64,000 nt of DNA from Mytilus californianus (taxonomy: Eukaryota > Mollusca > Bivalvia > Mytilida > Mytilidae), in NCBI RefSeq assembly GCF_021869535.1, contig NW_026262604.1:56010247-56074246 (forward strand). Reading direction: 5' to 3'. Shown here in pieces: positions 32,493-44,124 of the stretch. A program made the translations under genes and the position numbers. The notes under the pieces were generated by a model. That model saw nothing but the letters and a program-made list of their open reading frames with translations, searched no databases and was not told the origin of the DNA. Within the stretch, counting starts at the first letter, position 1, and each line of letters opens with the position of its first letter.

Positions 32493-34963
32493 TAAGAGGT
32501 TCTCAAGAGCCTGAATCGTTCACCTGTAATGTTTTGCTTAAATCTTTCATCAATGATTATTTTTGTTTTTCAATATATATTAATCATGTTAATGAGTGGC
32601 TTAAAAATGCCATTTAAATGTTCTTTGTATCTGTCATATTTTCTTCAAAAGCATAAAAATGCATTTTACCCCTATGTTCCATTTAAGCCATAGTGGCTAT
32701 GTTTCTTGACGTACAAGGTAATAAAATACAAAATTTATACTAGATACTCTGAACCCCAATCAGCCCAAGTTTGGCTGAAATTGATTCACCAGTTTCAAAG
32801 GAGAAGATTGTTTAAAGTAAGCTAACTAGATGAAGAAATTGTGAAAAATTGTCTTTAAATGGCAATAACTCCTTTAGGGATCAATTGACAATTTGGTCAT
32901 AAAACGTATTTGTAGATCTTACTTTGCTGAATATTTTTGCTGTTTACAGTTTATCTTTATCTATAATACTATTCAAGATAATAACCGAAAACTGCAAAAT
33001 TTCCTTAAATCATCAATTCAGGGGCAATAACCCAAACATCAAATACCCGATTTGGCTGATAATTACAGGGCAGGTAGAACTTGACCTAATGAATACTTTA
33101 ACTTCTTGTCTGATTTGCTCTAAATGCTTTGGTTTTTGAGATATAAGTCAAAAACTGCATGTTACCCTATGTACTATTTTCAGCCATGGTTGCCATGTTT
33201 TCTAAGGAAACAGAACATAAAACACAAACTTTATTTTCGATAACCTAAGCATCATACAGTTTGAGTTTCGTTCAATTTGGTTTACTAGTTTCAGAAGAGA
33301 AAGTTAGAAAACATGATTAACAAAATGTGTAAAATTGGCCTTAAAGGGCAATAACACCTTAAGGGGTCAATTAACAATTTTAGTCATATAAAACGTATTT
33401 GTAGATCTTACTTTGTTGAACATTTTTGCTGTTTACAGTTTATCTTCATCTATTATGATATTTAAGATAATAACCAAAAACTGCAAAATGTCCTTAAAAT
33501 TACCTATTTAGTAGCAGCAACCCAACAATGGATTGACAGGGGTTCAAATTAGCGGTGGTCCGAGGTCCGCGACCTTCCACTTTTGCAATCGGACTTTCGA
33601 CTTGGTTACTAGCTACGCCCGACGGACCATCGACTTGAAAGAAAATAAAGAAATAACTTTGAAAACCTTTTTACCAAAGTCTCCAAATAAACGATCTCAA
33701 AACTTATATCATCTTTATTATTCATGACAGCGATGTTAATTTTGTTCAACCGCTAGCTTTATACAGAAAATCGCCGACAAGTAAGTTCAAGTAAGGTGTA
33801 AATTCGAGTAAAATCGTATCTGACTTGACAAAAACAACATTGAAAAAAAAATGGATGCCATGAAGACAATTACAATATCGGGTCCAATTCCGGAAGCGGA
33901 TTAGGGTAATTCCGGATTTTGGCGATCACCTACATAAAAAAAAAATTCCAGGCAGGTGACAAAATATAACTATGATTATGAAATATAAACACTAGAATTG
34001 AAAACCCAAAGATATATGGAAAAGAAAGAAAAAGCAGAAAATATTTTATACAGAAACTCAAAATTACTTTTTGGCAAATTTTAATGTCAAAATCCAATAC
34101 AATGTGACAGTATAAATTTTCTTTATCAGTGATAAATGCTGATAATGCATGTAGATGTTTTTAAAGTGTAAACATATTACTGCAATTTCAAGGGGTAATT
34201 TTTTCTCAATTTAAATTTTGAAGGGCCTGTTAAAATAGCTGGAAGTTTCTTACTTTATTTTCACAGATAGTACAACTAGATATGATACCTGAATGTAAGC
34301 AAATCAGCATAAGCTCCAGTGGACTTTACAATCGATCTGAAATACGTGTGAGCCCTGAGATAATCATGGCATAATTAGCAATTTAATATCAATCGTTGAG
34401 ACAACACACCCATCCACAGTGACACCTTCCCCAATACCAAAAAAAAAAGATTACTTGAATTAATTATATACAAGACAATTACATTTATCGTGAAAAACCG
34501 TGAAACAAACAATGAAATAAGCTAACCTTATACCAAAAGCACATTAATTTTGTATCTAACTGAGTTATGAAATATTTTAAGTAAAAGTAGGACCTGGAAT
34601 TTAGGTTGTGGACCTTTCAGTTTGGAGAGTCAAAGGTCCTGGACCTTCCAGTACCAAATGTTAATTTGAACCCCTGATTGATAGATTCATCTGAAAAGTT
34701 CAGGGCTGATAGAACTTAATGAACTATTTTACCCATGTCTGATATGCTCTAAATGCTTAGTTTAAAAGATATAAGCCAAAAACTGCATTTTACCCCTATG
34801 TTCTATTTTTAGTCATGTTTTTTGACAAAACAGAACTTTATTCTAAATACCATAAGGATCATTCAGCTTAAGTTTGGTTGGAATTGGTTTATTAGTTTCA
34901 GAGAGGAAGATGTTTGAAATAGTTTACACCAGACGGACGACGACGACGAAAAGGTGAACTAAT
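32493..34963 (+). mobile_element. Pearl/HINE-like element with ~490-bp monomers
   Basis: The left end TAAGAGGTTCTCAAGAGCCT forms the same palindrome as elements A1 and A2 and is followed by GTTCACCTG. The right end has GACGGACGACGACGACG then AGGTGAACTAAT. The core has about two and a half monomers of roughly 490 bp, marked by CAAAAACTGCATTTTACCCC and GTTTACAGTTTATCTTTATC. Comparison with four uninterrupted copies of the host unit gives the insertion site directly (flanks CATAA and AATGACGC), with at most a 3-bp duplication. A hAT-like element at 33537-34676 was inserted later. Confidence 0.85.
33537..34676. mobile_element. hAT-like non-autonomous DNA transposon, 1140 bp
   Basis: Perfect 15-bp terminal inverted repeats (CAGGGGTTCAAATTA and its complement TAATTTGAACCCCTG) flanked by the direct repeat ATTGA (33532-33536 and 34677-34681). 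Just inside, CGAGGTCCGCGACCTTCC and GTCCTGGACCTTCC echo each other. A CAGGGG terminus with a 5-bp duplication fits the hAT group that makes 5-bp target duplications. The single 64-codon frame near the left end (33533-33727) has no recognisable BED-finger or transposase motif, so the element must depend on a transposase supplied elsewhere. Confidence 0.85.
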
Positions 34964-35330
34964 AATGACGCAAGATTCGTTTGTCTTTGCTGAAGTGTCT
35001 ATAACACATATTTTGCATCATCACCTTTCAACTTTTAAAAGTAAACTAAATATTGGTGACAATTACCAGGTTTATTCTGTTATGACAAGATATATAAAGG
35101 AGTTTTCCGTGTCTACAAAAACGTCAAATATATAATTTCAATATGTCTCGTGCAGTAAATGTAATAAATCTGATTACTTCGGAAAAAAAAGTTACGTAAA
35201 TTCATTGTAACTAGCGTTAGGAGTGACACGGCTGTTACTATCGATTTGATCTATGTTTTTAGATGTAACAATGTATAGTGCCTGTGATATGTAGTTTTTA
35301 AAAGATGTTTTCAACATCATTGATGTTCAT
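34964..35330 (+). repeat. Diverged copy of the 4.9-kb unit, resumed
   Basis: Begins AATGACGCAAGATTCG, TTTGTCTTTGCTGAA, collinear with 49674, 54096, 59050 and 63968. Similarity continues for a few hundred bases, with internal deletions: GGTGACAATTAC, TATGACAAGATA, CTACAAAAACGTCAA. A block near 35150-35280 (ATGTCTCGTGCAGTAAATG, TCTGATTACTTCGG, TTTGATCTATGTTTT) repeats an earlier part of the unit in diverged form, so the unit itself contains ancient internal duplication. Confidence 0.7.
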
Positions 35331-35887
35331 TTTGTATAATGTTTTTTAAAAACAAAATGGCATACGACAGGCGCTTCTGTTGCAAAATATTATTAGCCTT
35401 GTATCTTGATGAGATTTTACAGGTTCGATTTCAGAACAAATCCTTTATTTTTTGTTTACGTAATACAATCATCTGAGACGATTGACATAACACATTTTAT
35501 AATAATTTTAGTCATTCATTCTCAATCCAGTTGATAGGTATTCAAAGTTTTTGAAGTTATATCTTAGTTATTTTTTCGTGAAAGAATCTTATAGTTTCAA
35601 AAACTTTTTAAAGAATTGCGAACCATACGTAACTGTTTATGATATTTCTCTGGCATAGCTACTCTAATAGTCGTAGCATTCACAATGTAACTTTCTTATT
35701 TATTTTTTGAGAAATTACATACCCACAAAATCGGAATTCAAAATGGTGGCTTTCTTAGTTACGGACTTGTAGAACGTGGAATCTAACCCTTCAAATTATT
35801 TGTCAACGTCCAATGCAAATAATCGTTACATACGAATTGCATTTGAACTGACAATTAATATTTGATTCCATTCCGAAGCTTTGAACA
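35331..35887. other. No gene recognised
   Basis: AT-rich, unassigned sequence between the diverged unit and the next pearl-like element. Confidence 0.4.
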
Positions 35888-35954
35888 AGAAGTTCTCAAG
35901 AGCGTGGACAGCTCAACTGGTAAATATATGCTATTTTGAAATTTGCAATAAGTT

Positions 35955-37080
35955 CTATTAAAAAGAAGATTTGGTGTGATTGCCAATGAGACAACACGTC
36001 ACAAGACACCAAATGACACAGAAATTAACAACTATAGGTCACCGTACGACCTTCAACAATGAGCAAAGCTCATACCGCATAATCAGCCATAAAAGGCCCC
36101 GAAATGACAAATGTTATACAATTCAAACGAGAAAACTAACGGCCTAATTTATGTACAAACCCAACCCTCCCCTTAACCTGGGACAGTGGTGTAACAGTAC
36201 AACATAAGAACGAACTATAAAAATCAGTTGAAAAAGGCTTCACTCATCAGATGGATACAAATAGAAATACATCTAACAAAAACACAAAGTGGACGTGACC
36301 GGGTACTTGTACATCCCAACAACAAAAAGACACTTAGTACAAATCTGAAAGTACTCGCAGTTACTGACAGCTAGTTCAATGCCACTAACTACTAATAAAA
36401 AAAATCTAAGAATTAATTATCAATCAGTACACATCCAACATCCAATAGATTTAGTTCAAAGACGTCATAAACAGTCAGAGAAAAACATGAACTTGTGCAA
36501 TGCCAAGATACAGGTATCGATCCATGAATGTGCATATGCATATAACAATAATATTTAGTTTGCTTTTAATTTACTGATAACAAAATCAATATTAATACCA
36601 ATAAATGGTGAATGTGTCCATGGGACACAGATGATGCCCCCGCTTGCATATAACGTTAAAAAGGGATATAACTCAAGAACTGTAAAAGTGCCGCTACTCA
36701 AATTTGTACTTGATCTGAGTTTTGTGGTAATAAGCAGTGTGTATACGTTTCATAACATAAAGTTGAGGCAAACTTAAGTTAGAGAACGGAAACGAAAAAT
36801 TCAGCAATTTTTCCATTTGTAAAGGAGCATAACTCTAGAACGGTGAAAGTCACGCCATCAAAATTCAAACATGCTCTGTGTTTTGTGGTAATGAGCACTG
36901 TGTATAAGTTTCATAATATTTGGTTGAGGCAAACTAAAGTTAGAGAACGGAAACCAATTTTGGGACATACGGACGTACAGACGGACAAGGGTACAACTTA
37001 ATGCCCCCTCCAATACGGCGGGGGCATAATAGAAACAATATTCCAAGATCTAATTACAGTATGTTTGCTTATTTGTAAAC
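35955..37080 (-). mobile_element. Family A-like retroelement 3' end, split by an insertion
   Basis: On the plus strand it starts AAGAAGATTTGGTGTGATTG, CCAATGAGACAAC, the conserved terminus, followed by a diverged tail (AACAATGAGCAAAGCTCATA, AAAAGGCCCCGAAATGACAA) and an internal block with GAAAGTACTCGCAGTTACTG, ACAGCTAGTT. At 36559-36602 and 37031-37075 lie the last codons of the reverse transcriptase on the minus strand (NIVSIGINIDFVISKLKAN across the gap). The gap is exactly the pearl-like element at 36603-37030. The attached coding part is only about 30 codons long. Confidence 0.75.
36603..37030 (+). mobile_element. Pearl/HINE-like element C, 428 bp, two monomers
   Basis: The left end has the hairpin GTGTCC-ATG-GGACAC, then AGATGATGCCCCCGC. 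The right end has ACGGACGTACAGACGGACAA and GGCGGGGGCATAAT, the inverse of the left motif. The core is two diverged ~140-bp monomers, each carrying GTTTTGTGGTAAT, AGCA, TTTCATAA and GAGGCAAACT. It sits inside the reverse-transcriptase codons of the surrounding family A remnant, so its edges are fixed by comparison with 9460-9530. The target duplication is 0-3 bp. Confidence 0.85.
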
Positions 37081-38655
37081 CTTATTAAATGGCATTTTTT
37101 AGATTTTGTATTGATGAAAATATTTACCTTTCGAAGTTGATACCTATCTAGTTAAGTCTTCAAAACAATTGGAAAATTTATAAGATGAAGGTCGCTATAA
37201 AAAAACAATGAATACTTTCAGATCTTATATTGAAATATTTTTATTTTTTAAAGTTTATCTTTATCCACTATAGTTTTTGACAAAAATGCAACAACAAAAT
37301 GGAAAAACATCATTACTCAGGGAAACAACGTTATGTATAGATTTCAATTTGATAAACATTTTGCTATGTATTGTAGTTCTCTTTATATCATAGTTCCTGT
37401 TACAAATTCATTTCAATGATAAATAGGTCAGTCAGGAGCAACAACTCTTATTAGGAGTCGGATTACAATTTCGGCCTTGTTGACTTGCTTGTTGATCTTC
37501 TTATGCTGAACAAATTTGCAAATTACAATTTCTATCTATAATTATTATTGTTTCTACAAAAAGTCAAACATTCGTAAAATCTTGTACAGTTAAATACTCA
37601 TAAATCTAAATTGGCTGAACACTAGGGGGTTCTTTATATCTATCAGAGTTTCCGCAAACAATGCAAACAGTGTTAAAATAATCATTCATAGACCATAACT
37701 CTTTTAAGGCCTCAATTGACAAGTTCTGTCAATTAATTATTTAAGAACTTATTGTTTTGGTAATTTGTCCTGTATACAATCTCTCTCTATCTGTTATTGT
37801 TTTTATGACATGTTTGATAAGAACCAAAAACTTGGAAATTACCCCCAAACAAAGGTCAAGGTCAAATGTCAAGGTTCTCACTAACCATTTCCAAGTTATA
37901 GTCATGATAATCATTTGAAAAAATAAGAAAAAAAAATCCCATAGGGTTCTATAGTAAACCACTGCCTTTTTTATGTCCCTCCAAGTACTCCTTTATAAAC
38001 CCTAACGCATAAACAAAATGCTGATGGCCCCACTAGACATGTTAGTCTAACATACTGTGGAACCCTAAGTAAATCTGAAAAGTGGTTTTGGAAACTACAA
38101 TGGACAAGTTCAAATTTGAAAAAGCGGCGGAAGGAGAAAAAGGAAGAGGAATATTAATAACTGAGCAAAACCAATAAGTCTCCAAACTTTGTCAAGAAGA
38201 CTTAATAATTCGAAAATATTTTGGCCGATTTTTCTAAAAACAAATCTATAGGAGATAAACATTCTGTTGATTATTTGTACTCAGTCAGTTTTTAGTTTAT
38301 GGGTAATAGGCTCAAAAATGTAAAATGTTTTAAAACTTGACATATCAAGAGTGATAACTCCAAAATCTGATTTCTCTGAAAAGTTCTTAGGGGTTAAACC
38401 TTGACCTGCAGAACATTTTTATTCCTGTTAGTTTTAGAGATATAAGCCAAAAACTGAATCTTACACCAATTGTTTATTTGTAGAAACTGAGGTCATGTCT
38501 TAGATGTATCAAACCCCGAAAAATTAAATTTGAAATACATTCTAGAAGTTACATAGAGAAGAAGATTTGTTTTGTTTCGTTCATGACGACGGAAGGACGG
38601 AGAACAGACACCAAGTGAATCAAAACATGACACTGACTTTTACGTCAGGTGAGCT

Positions 38656-38899
38656 AAAATGCATAAAAAAAACGTCTGATATATACGTTCTACAACAGAA
38701 TGAGACCTATAATATCAAATTGTTTTAGTTCAAAGGACAAGAACACTGTATCGCGGAGTTTTCAGTTGAAATACAAAATGAAAGTAGTAAGGGCATTTAG
38801 GCCATATTTTGGCTCAAGAAAATAAAGTGTTAGAACTTTTTTAAATTTGCATATATTTTTTAGATATGCACAAAGTCAAGAAATGTAAATACATTACCT
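38656..38899. other. Short unassigned stretch
   Basis: AT-rich sequence between the pearl-like element and the LINE. No feature recognised. Confidence 0.4.
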
Positions 38900-38912
38900 A
38901 AGATTTCTTTTC
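38900..38912. repeat. LINE target-site duplication, 5' copy
   Basis: AAGATTTCTTTTC, matched by AAGATTTCGTTTC directly after the poly(A) run at 42781-42793, with one difference in 13 bases. The first few A residues of the 3' copy merge with the poly(A), so the exact length is uncertain. Confidence 0.7.
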
Positions 38913-41900
38913 ACGGGAGAATTATATCATAGTTTTGGAAGTACACAAGCAAAGGGTGTTTCGATTTACATTAACAAAATAATTAAACATGAAATTATTG
39001 ACAAGTATGTAGATCAAGAGGGAAGAATTGTTTTAATCAACATAGAAATTGATAAAAATATATATTTACTTTTGTTAACCTTTACGCCCCAAATACATGT
39101 AAAGATAGAAATATATTCTTTAAAAAAGCTTTAAGTGTCATTGAAAAATATAGCCTTAGTATACTTGTTATAGGGGTAGATATTAATGAACGCTTAATAT
39201 AAAAGATAGAAAAAGTAATAGAAAAGATGAACAAAAAATAAAGAATAAGACAAATGCGTTGAACAGTTTAATAAAAAAAACTAAAAGTTATAGACATCTG
39301 GAGAGTAATAAATCCAAATAAAACACAATATACCTGGAGAAGAAAAAATAATGAAGTAGCTAGTAGAATTGATTATTTTCTTGTTAGTCAAGACGTGAGA
39401 CCTAGAGTACTCCACATTGATATAAGACCCGCTACAATTCAATATACAGACCATCTAGCGATTTTACTTAAGATAAATCATTGTCAAGGGGAGAAAGGAA
39501 AGGGTAATTTCAAATTAAACAATAGTATTCTTAAAGACGAATCATACAAAATGAAAATAAACACTTTAATAGATAAATATGACAAATTAAGAGACCGAAA
39601 AAGGTTTAGCAATCGTGTGGGATCTGTTTAAAATAGAGGTAAAGGAGACGACTAAAGGAGATGAACATTGTAAAATTAAAGCTACAAATAAAAGAGATGA
39701 AATTAAAGAATTAGAACAAGAACTAAAACTTTTGAATGAAATTCAGGATAATGTCCTTGATGAAAAGAAAAATAATAACATAATAGATTCAATAAAGACA
39801 ACAGAAGAAATGTTACAAACTCTATATTCTGATAGAATTAAATTGGCACAAATAAGATCAAGAGTTAAATGGGAAGAAGGCGAAAAAAATACGAAATATT
39901 TTTTGGGATTAGAGAAATCGAGACAGACAAGAAAAAATATTACTGTATTAGGGACAGTGAAGGGGAAATAACTGAGGATCAAGGTAAAATATTCGGGGAG
40001 GAATTATTATGTGAATTTATATACGTCAACTAAGCCAGATTTTGGAGAAATTGAGAATTATATTGAAAATACAAAAATAAACAGCAAACTAACTACACAC
40101 GAAAGTAATGAAATTGAAGGAAAGCTGACAATAGAGGAATGTACAAATTCTGTTTTCAAAATGAAACTTATCAAAACACCGGGTATTGATGGTCTTCCAA
40201 TTGAATTTTATAGATCTTTCTGGTCCAACTTACAATATTTTGCTGTAGATGTCTTTAACCATTTTTATGGGAAAAAAGAATTGACAAATTCACAGAAACT
40301 AGGATTAATTACCCTTATTTACAAGAGAAATGACCCGTTAAATTTAGACAACTATAGACCAATTACTTTATTTAATGTAGATACCAAAATTATAGCATAT
40401 TCTCTTGCACAAAGACTTAAACCAGTATTGCATAAAATCATTCACAGTGATCAAAACGGGTATGTATAAAACAGATATATTGGGTTTAATATTAGACAAA
40501 TCCAAGATATTATAGACTATTCAGAAAAATTCATCGTAGACGGGGCAATTCTTTTTTTTAGATTTTTCAAAGGCATTTGACTCGTTAGAATGGGAATTTT
40601 TGTATTGTTCATTAAAGAAATTTGGCGTTCAGAAATCTTTATTGAAGTGGATAAATATTTTATATACAGATATAAAGGGTTGTATATTAAATAATGGGTG
40701 GATTTCAAGACCCTTCAGCATTGAGCGAGGGATCCGTCAAGGGTGTCCCGCGAGTTCTATAGTTTTCGTTATTGCTGTTGAAATTTTAGCCTGTAGATTA
40801 AGACAAGATAAAAAGTTTAAAGGTTTTCAAATCAAACTAGATAATAAAACCCATACTCTAAAGTAAAGCCAGCTTGCAGATGACACCACTTTATTTTTAG
40901 ATTCAAAGCAAGAAGTTTCATTAACTTTGAACATTATCGAAATTTTCGGATCACTTTCAGGCCTAAAGCTTAATCGAAATAAAAAAGAGGGGATATGGCT
41001 CGGAAATTTAAAAACCTGTAAAGATAAAGTTGAAAACATTAAGTTGACACAAGAACCGATAAAAGTATTAGAAATATATTTTGGACTTAATAAAAATGAG
41101 TGTAAAAAATTAAACTTGCAAAGACAATACGAAAAATCGGAAAAAATAATTAAAGATTGGAATAAAAGAAAATTAACTATGTTAGGTAAAATAACTCTTG
41201 TTAAATCACTAATCCTACCAAATATAACCTATGTTGCATCAGTAACAGAAGTTGATGAAGAATCTCTCCCAAAATTTAAAAAAATAATATATAGTTTTAT
41301 ATGGAATAATAAACCAGAAAAAGTTAAAAGAGCTATAATAAGTAAAAATTATCTTGCCGGCGGGCTTAAAATGATAGACATAGATAAATATATAGGATCC
41401 ATAAATATTAATTGGGTAAAAAGACTCATTGATAATGAAGACTCATTACCCAATTGGAAAGTCATACCAAAATGTTACTTAGACAGGTTTGGACAAGAAT
41501 TCCTTATATTTAAAATGGACTTTAACAATACTAATCTAATCAATAAACTAAATGAAATTGTTCCAGAATTTTACTTAAAAATAATTATATCATGGATAAA
41601 CTCAAAATCTGAAAAAGAATCAAATCGACTAACATATAAGCATATCAGACAGCAACTAATATATGGCAATAAGCATATCAAATTAAATGGTAAATGTCTT
41701 ATTTTCAAAAATTGGATAAACAGCAAAAATTTTATTTGTAAATGACATAATTGATGATAAATGAAAAAATAATCAAAATAAGATTTTAGATAAACTATCT
41801 TGCCATGCTAATTGGTTTTCGGAATATTCTAAATTGATGAAAGCAATACCAAAACAGTGGTTACAAGAGCTCATAAAAGAAGAGTCAATCAAAACAAAAG

Positions 41901-42782
41901 CTGCTTTAAATTCAAGATAGAGAAGGAAAATGGTACCAATAAAAATATTTTCCTCGAAAGATATCTACATCTCGCTTTTAAATAAATATTATGAGAAAGC
42001 AATAGGATTTCAAAAATGGGACAGAATTCTAAATTTAGATAACAATACAAGGAAAAGAGAACAAATGCTGTACTTCATCTTTAACTATATCCAAGATAAT
42101 AAATTGCGAATGTTAAGATGGAAATTTCTACATTACATTTTACCAACCAAACAATTACTTTTCTCTTGGAAAATAACTAAAACTCCTCTATGTAATATAT
42201 GTAATGGCATTGAAGATTATGATCATTATTTTCTGACATGCTAATATCTAAAATCATTTTGGGATCAAATAAAACTAATACTTGACAAACTTAAAATAAG
42301 ACATCATATAATATCACTGGCATCACTTTTGTATGGATATAAGATAAACGATACAAATTATTACAATATCAACGATTTTCTAACAATCATACTTTTTACT
42401 ATATATAAAGTGTATTACATATCCGAGCAGAAAACAAAACAAATTAATGTGTTTGAAATTTTAAAAAGTGAACTTCTCCAACATTACGAAATATTGACAA
42501 ATAAACAAGTCAAATATAAAAACTTCTACAATTTGGTTGCAGAAAAAATTAATCTATCTTCCTAACTAAGATTTATAATATATCATAGTAATTTCTTTTT
42601 ATTCTGTTACACATTATTTATCAGCAAAACTGTATGTTGTGTACTAACAAGTACTAACCTTATGAAATGCTATATACTAACGTCAACGAGACCGGGATAA
42701 GATACAGGTACTTTATGTATCTCTAACAAATGTACATTTCAAATAAAATTATATAGAATTAAACAAAAAAAAAAAAAAAAAA
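38913..42782 (+). mobile_element. 5'-truncated L1/Tx1-like LINE with poly(A) tail
   Basis: A 3.9-kb insertion that opens within the endonuclease domain, runs through reverse transcriptase and a C-terminal zinc-knuckle-like motif, and ends in an AATAAA signal (42742-42747) and 18 A residues (42765-42782), all flanked by a likely 13-bp target-site duplication. ORF1 and the N-terminal endonuclease are absent, as expected for target-primed reverse transcription that stopped early. Many stops and frameshifts show it is old. Confidence 0.85.
38920..42562 (+). pseudogene. LINE ORF2: endonuclease, reverse transcriptase, C-terminal Cys motif
   Basis: Readable in pieces on the plus strand. Endonuclease: AKGVSIYINKIIKHEI, a decayed GDFNE box (GVDINE near 39175), TQYTWRRKNNEVASRIDYFL and YTDHLAILL. 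Reverse transcriptase: TPGIDGLPIEFYRSFW and LDNYRPITLFN at 40011-40469, then after a frameshift SLEWEFLYCSLKKFG, RGIRQGCPASSIVFVIAVEI at 40600-40866, an in-frame stop, LADDTTLFL near 40880 and GLKLNRNKKEGIWLGN in the 272-codon frame from 40927. The C-terminal part ends with CNICNGIEDYDHYFLTC (42244). The box order and the GGLKMID region after the palm fit L1- or Tx1-type LINEs. At least seven disruptions. Confidence 0.85.
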
Positions 42783-43429
42783 GATTTCGTTTCTGATGGA
42801 GTCACAATTTCGTCATAATATGCAACGTGTCCATAAAAGGGAAAAAAACTACAAAAAGTATGCAGTTTTCTTTCATTATTTCTATTGTGGAAACATCGTG
42901 CGGAGCCAAGAAACAGCAAAATATTTTAAGAGAAGCTTGAGATAATCTCACCAAATATGAAGTTGTTTCTTGGGTGCTCACATACTTTGCCTATCGAAAA
43001 TATACTTAAAAGGTGATGTTAAACAATGAAAATACAGACATTTTACATAAAAAAAAAATCCACTTTGTTTGGTGGCATGATTACTCGTTAAATGTGAAAT
43101 TTGTTTTTATTTTCTGAACACCTTGTATCTGGGTGTAGTAAGGTGTAGTCAAGACAATTTTAAGAACATGTTTGACAACTATTAAATTTGCCATTATATT
43201 GGTCCAAATAAATTCCTTATTGCCACTACCATTATATATTTCTGAAAGAAGATAACTTTTGTTAATGAGATATCGCTTCATCGGAAGATACCAAGACCTT
43301 GTTGATAAATATTCCGTATAAACTTCACAAATAATACACGATGGTCTTAGAGTATATATCCTAGGTACTGACGTTCTTTATCATCTAAATTACGTATTTT
43401 AGTGTTCTTTTATTTGTCATTGTAAATTA
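42783..43429. other. No gene recognised
   Basis: AT-rich sequence after the LINE. Nothing with coding or structural support. Confidence 0.4.
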
Positions 43430-43960
43430 TTCCTTTTACTGTTTAGTATATTTTTGGTAATATTCATTTGACGTGGTTCGGTACTTCTACATCCCGTCAT
43501 CGTGTTATTCTGGTATGGTAAATCTTTGTATTTTTGTCTTTCGTTTTGGCTAATTTGCTTTGTTTATATGCCTTTTTTGTTTTTCTTTGTGACATATATG
43601 TTTGGTTTTTTTTATAGTGATTAAGATTATAACACAATGTTGACTGTCATACCCCTATTTTTGACATTTTTACCTATTATGTCTGTTTGTTTTGTTTACA
43701 CATTGTTATCAATATAATGGAATTTTATGCGACTGTCATACAAGTGAGAGGTTCAGCTAGCTATATAACCAGGTTTAATCCACCATTTTCTACATAATAA
43801 TGCCTGTACTATGTCAGGAATATGATAGTTGTTATCCATTCATTTGATGTGTTTAAGTTTTTGATTTGGCCATTTGATTAGCGACTTTCCGTTTTGAATT
43901 TTCCTCGGAGTTCAATTTTTGTTATTTTACTTTTTGATATAAACTATCATTATTTAAAAT
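43430..43960 (+). repeat. Dispersed repeat of retroelement-tail type
   Basis: Contains ACGTGGTTCGGTACTTCTAC, CTGTCATACCCCTATTTTTG, GCGACTGTCATACAAGTGAG and GACTTTCCGTTTTGAATTTT, which I recognise as a widespread mussel dispersed sequence. Parts resemble other tails in the window in spirit (ATGCCTGTACTATGTCAGGA compared with CTGTCCCAAGTCAGGAG). Only a faint echo occurs elsewhere here (19190-19260). No coding part is attached. Confidence 0.55.
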
Positions 43961-44124
43961 CGTCGTTCATTAATATTTTGTAATACAAATAATTCGAGTT
44001 CATTTCAAGCGATATCCAATGCTTATTCGTTTTGAAACCTATAAATACAAAATGCATATTGTGTAAACGCGTAATTAATATTGCCCAGCTTTCTTTTATC
44101 TGTTTAGCGTTTGGCGGAATATAA

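Larger units (their letters stand above)
35888..38655 (+). mobile_element. Pearl/HINE-like element with a nested insertion
   Basis: The left end AAGAAGTTCTCAAGAGCGTG, GACAGCTCAACTGG is a decayed form of the 32493 start. The right end has GACGACGGAAGGACGGAG, ACACCAAGTGAATCAAAACA and TCAGGTGAGCTAAAATGC, matching the 3' end of elements A1 and A2. The phrase ATATAAGCCAAAAACTGAAT near 38435 matches the ~490-bp monomer. About 1.1 kb of family A retroelement sequence was inserted near its left end. Decayed ends lower the confidence in the exact limits. Confidence 0.6.
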
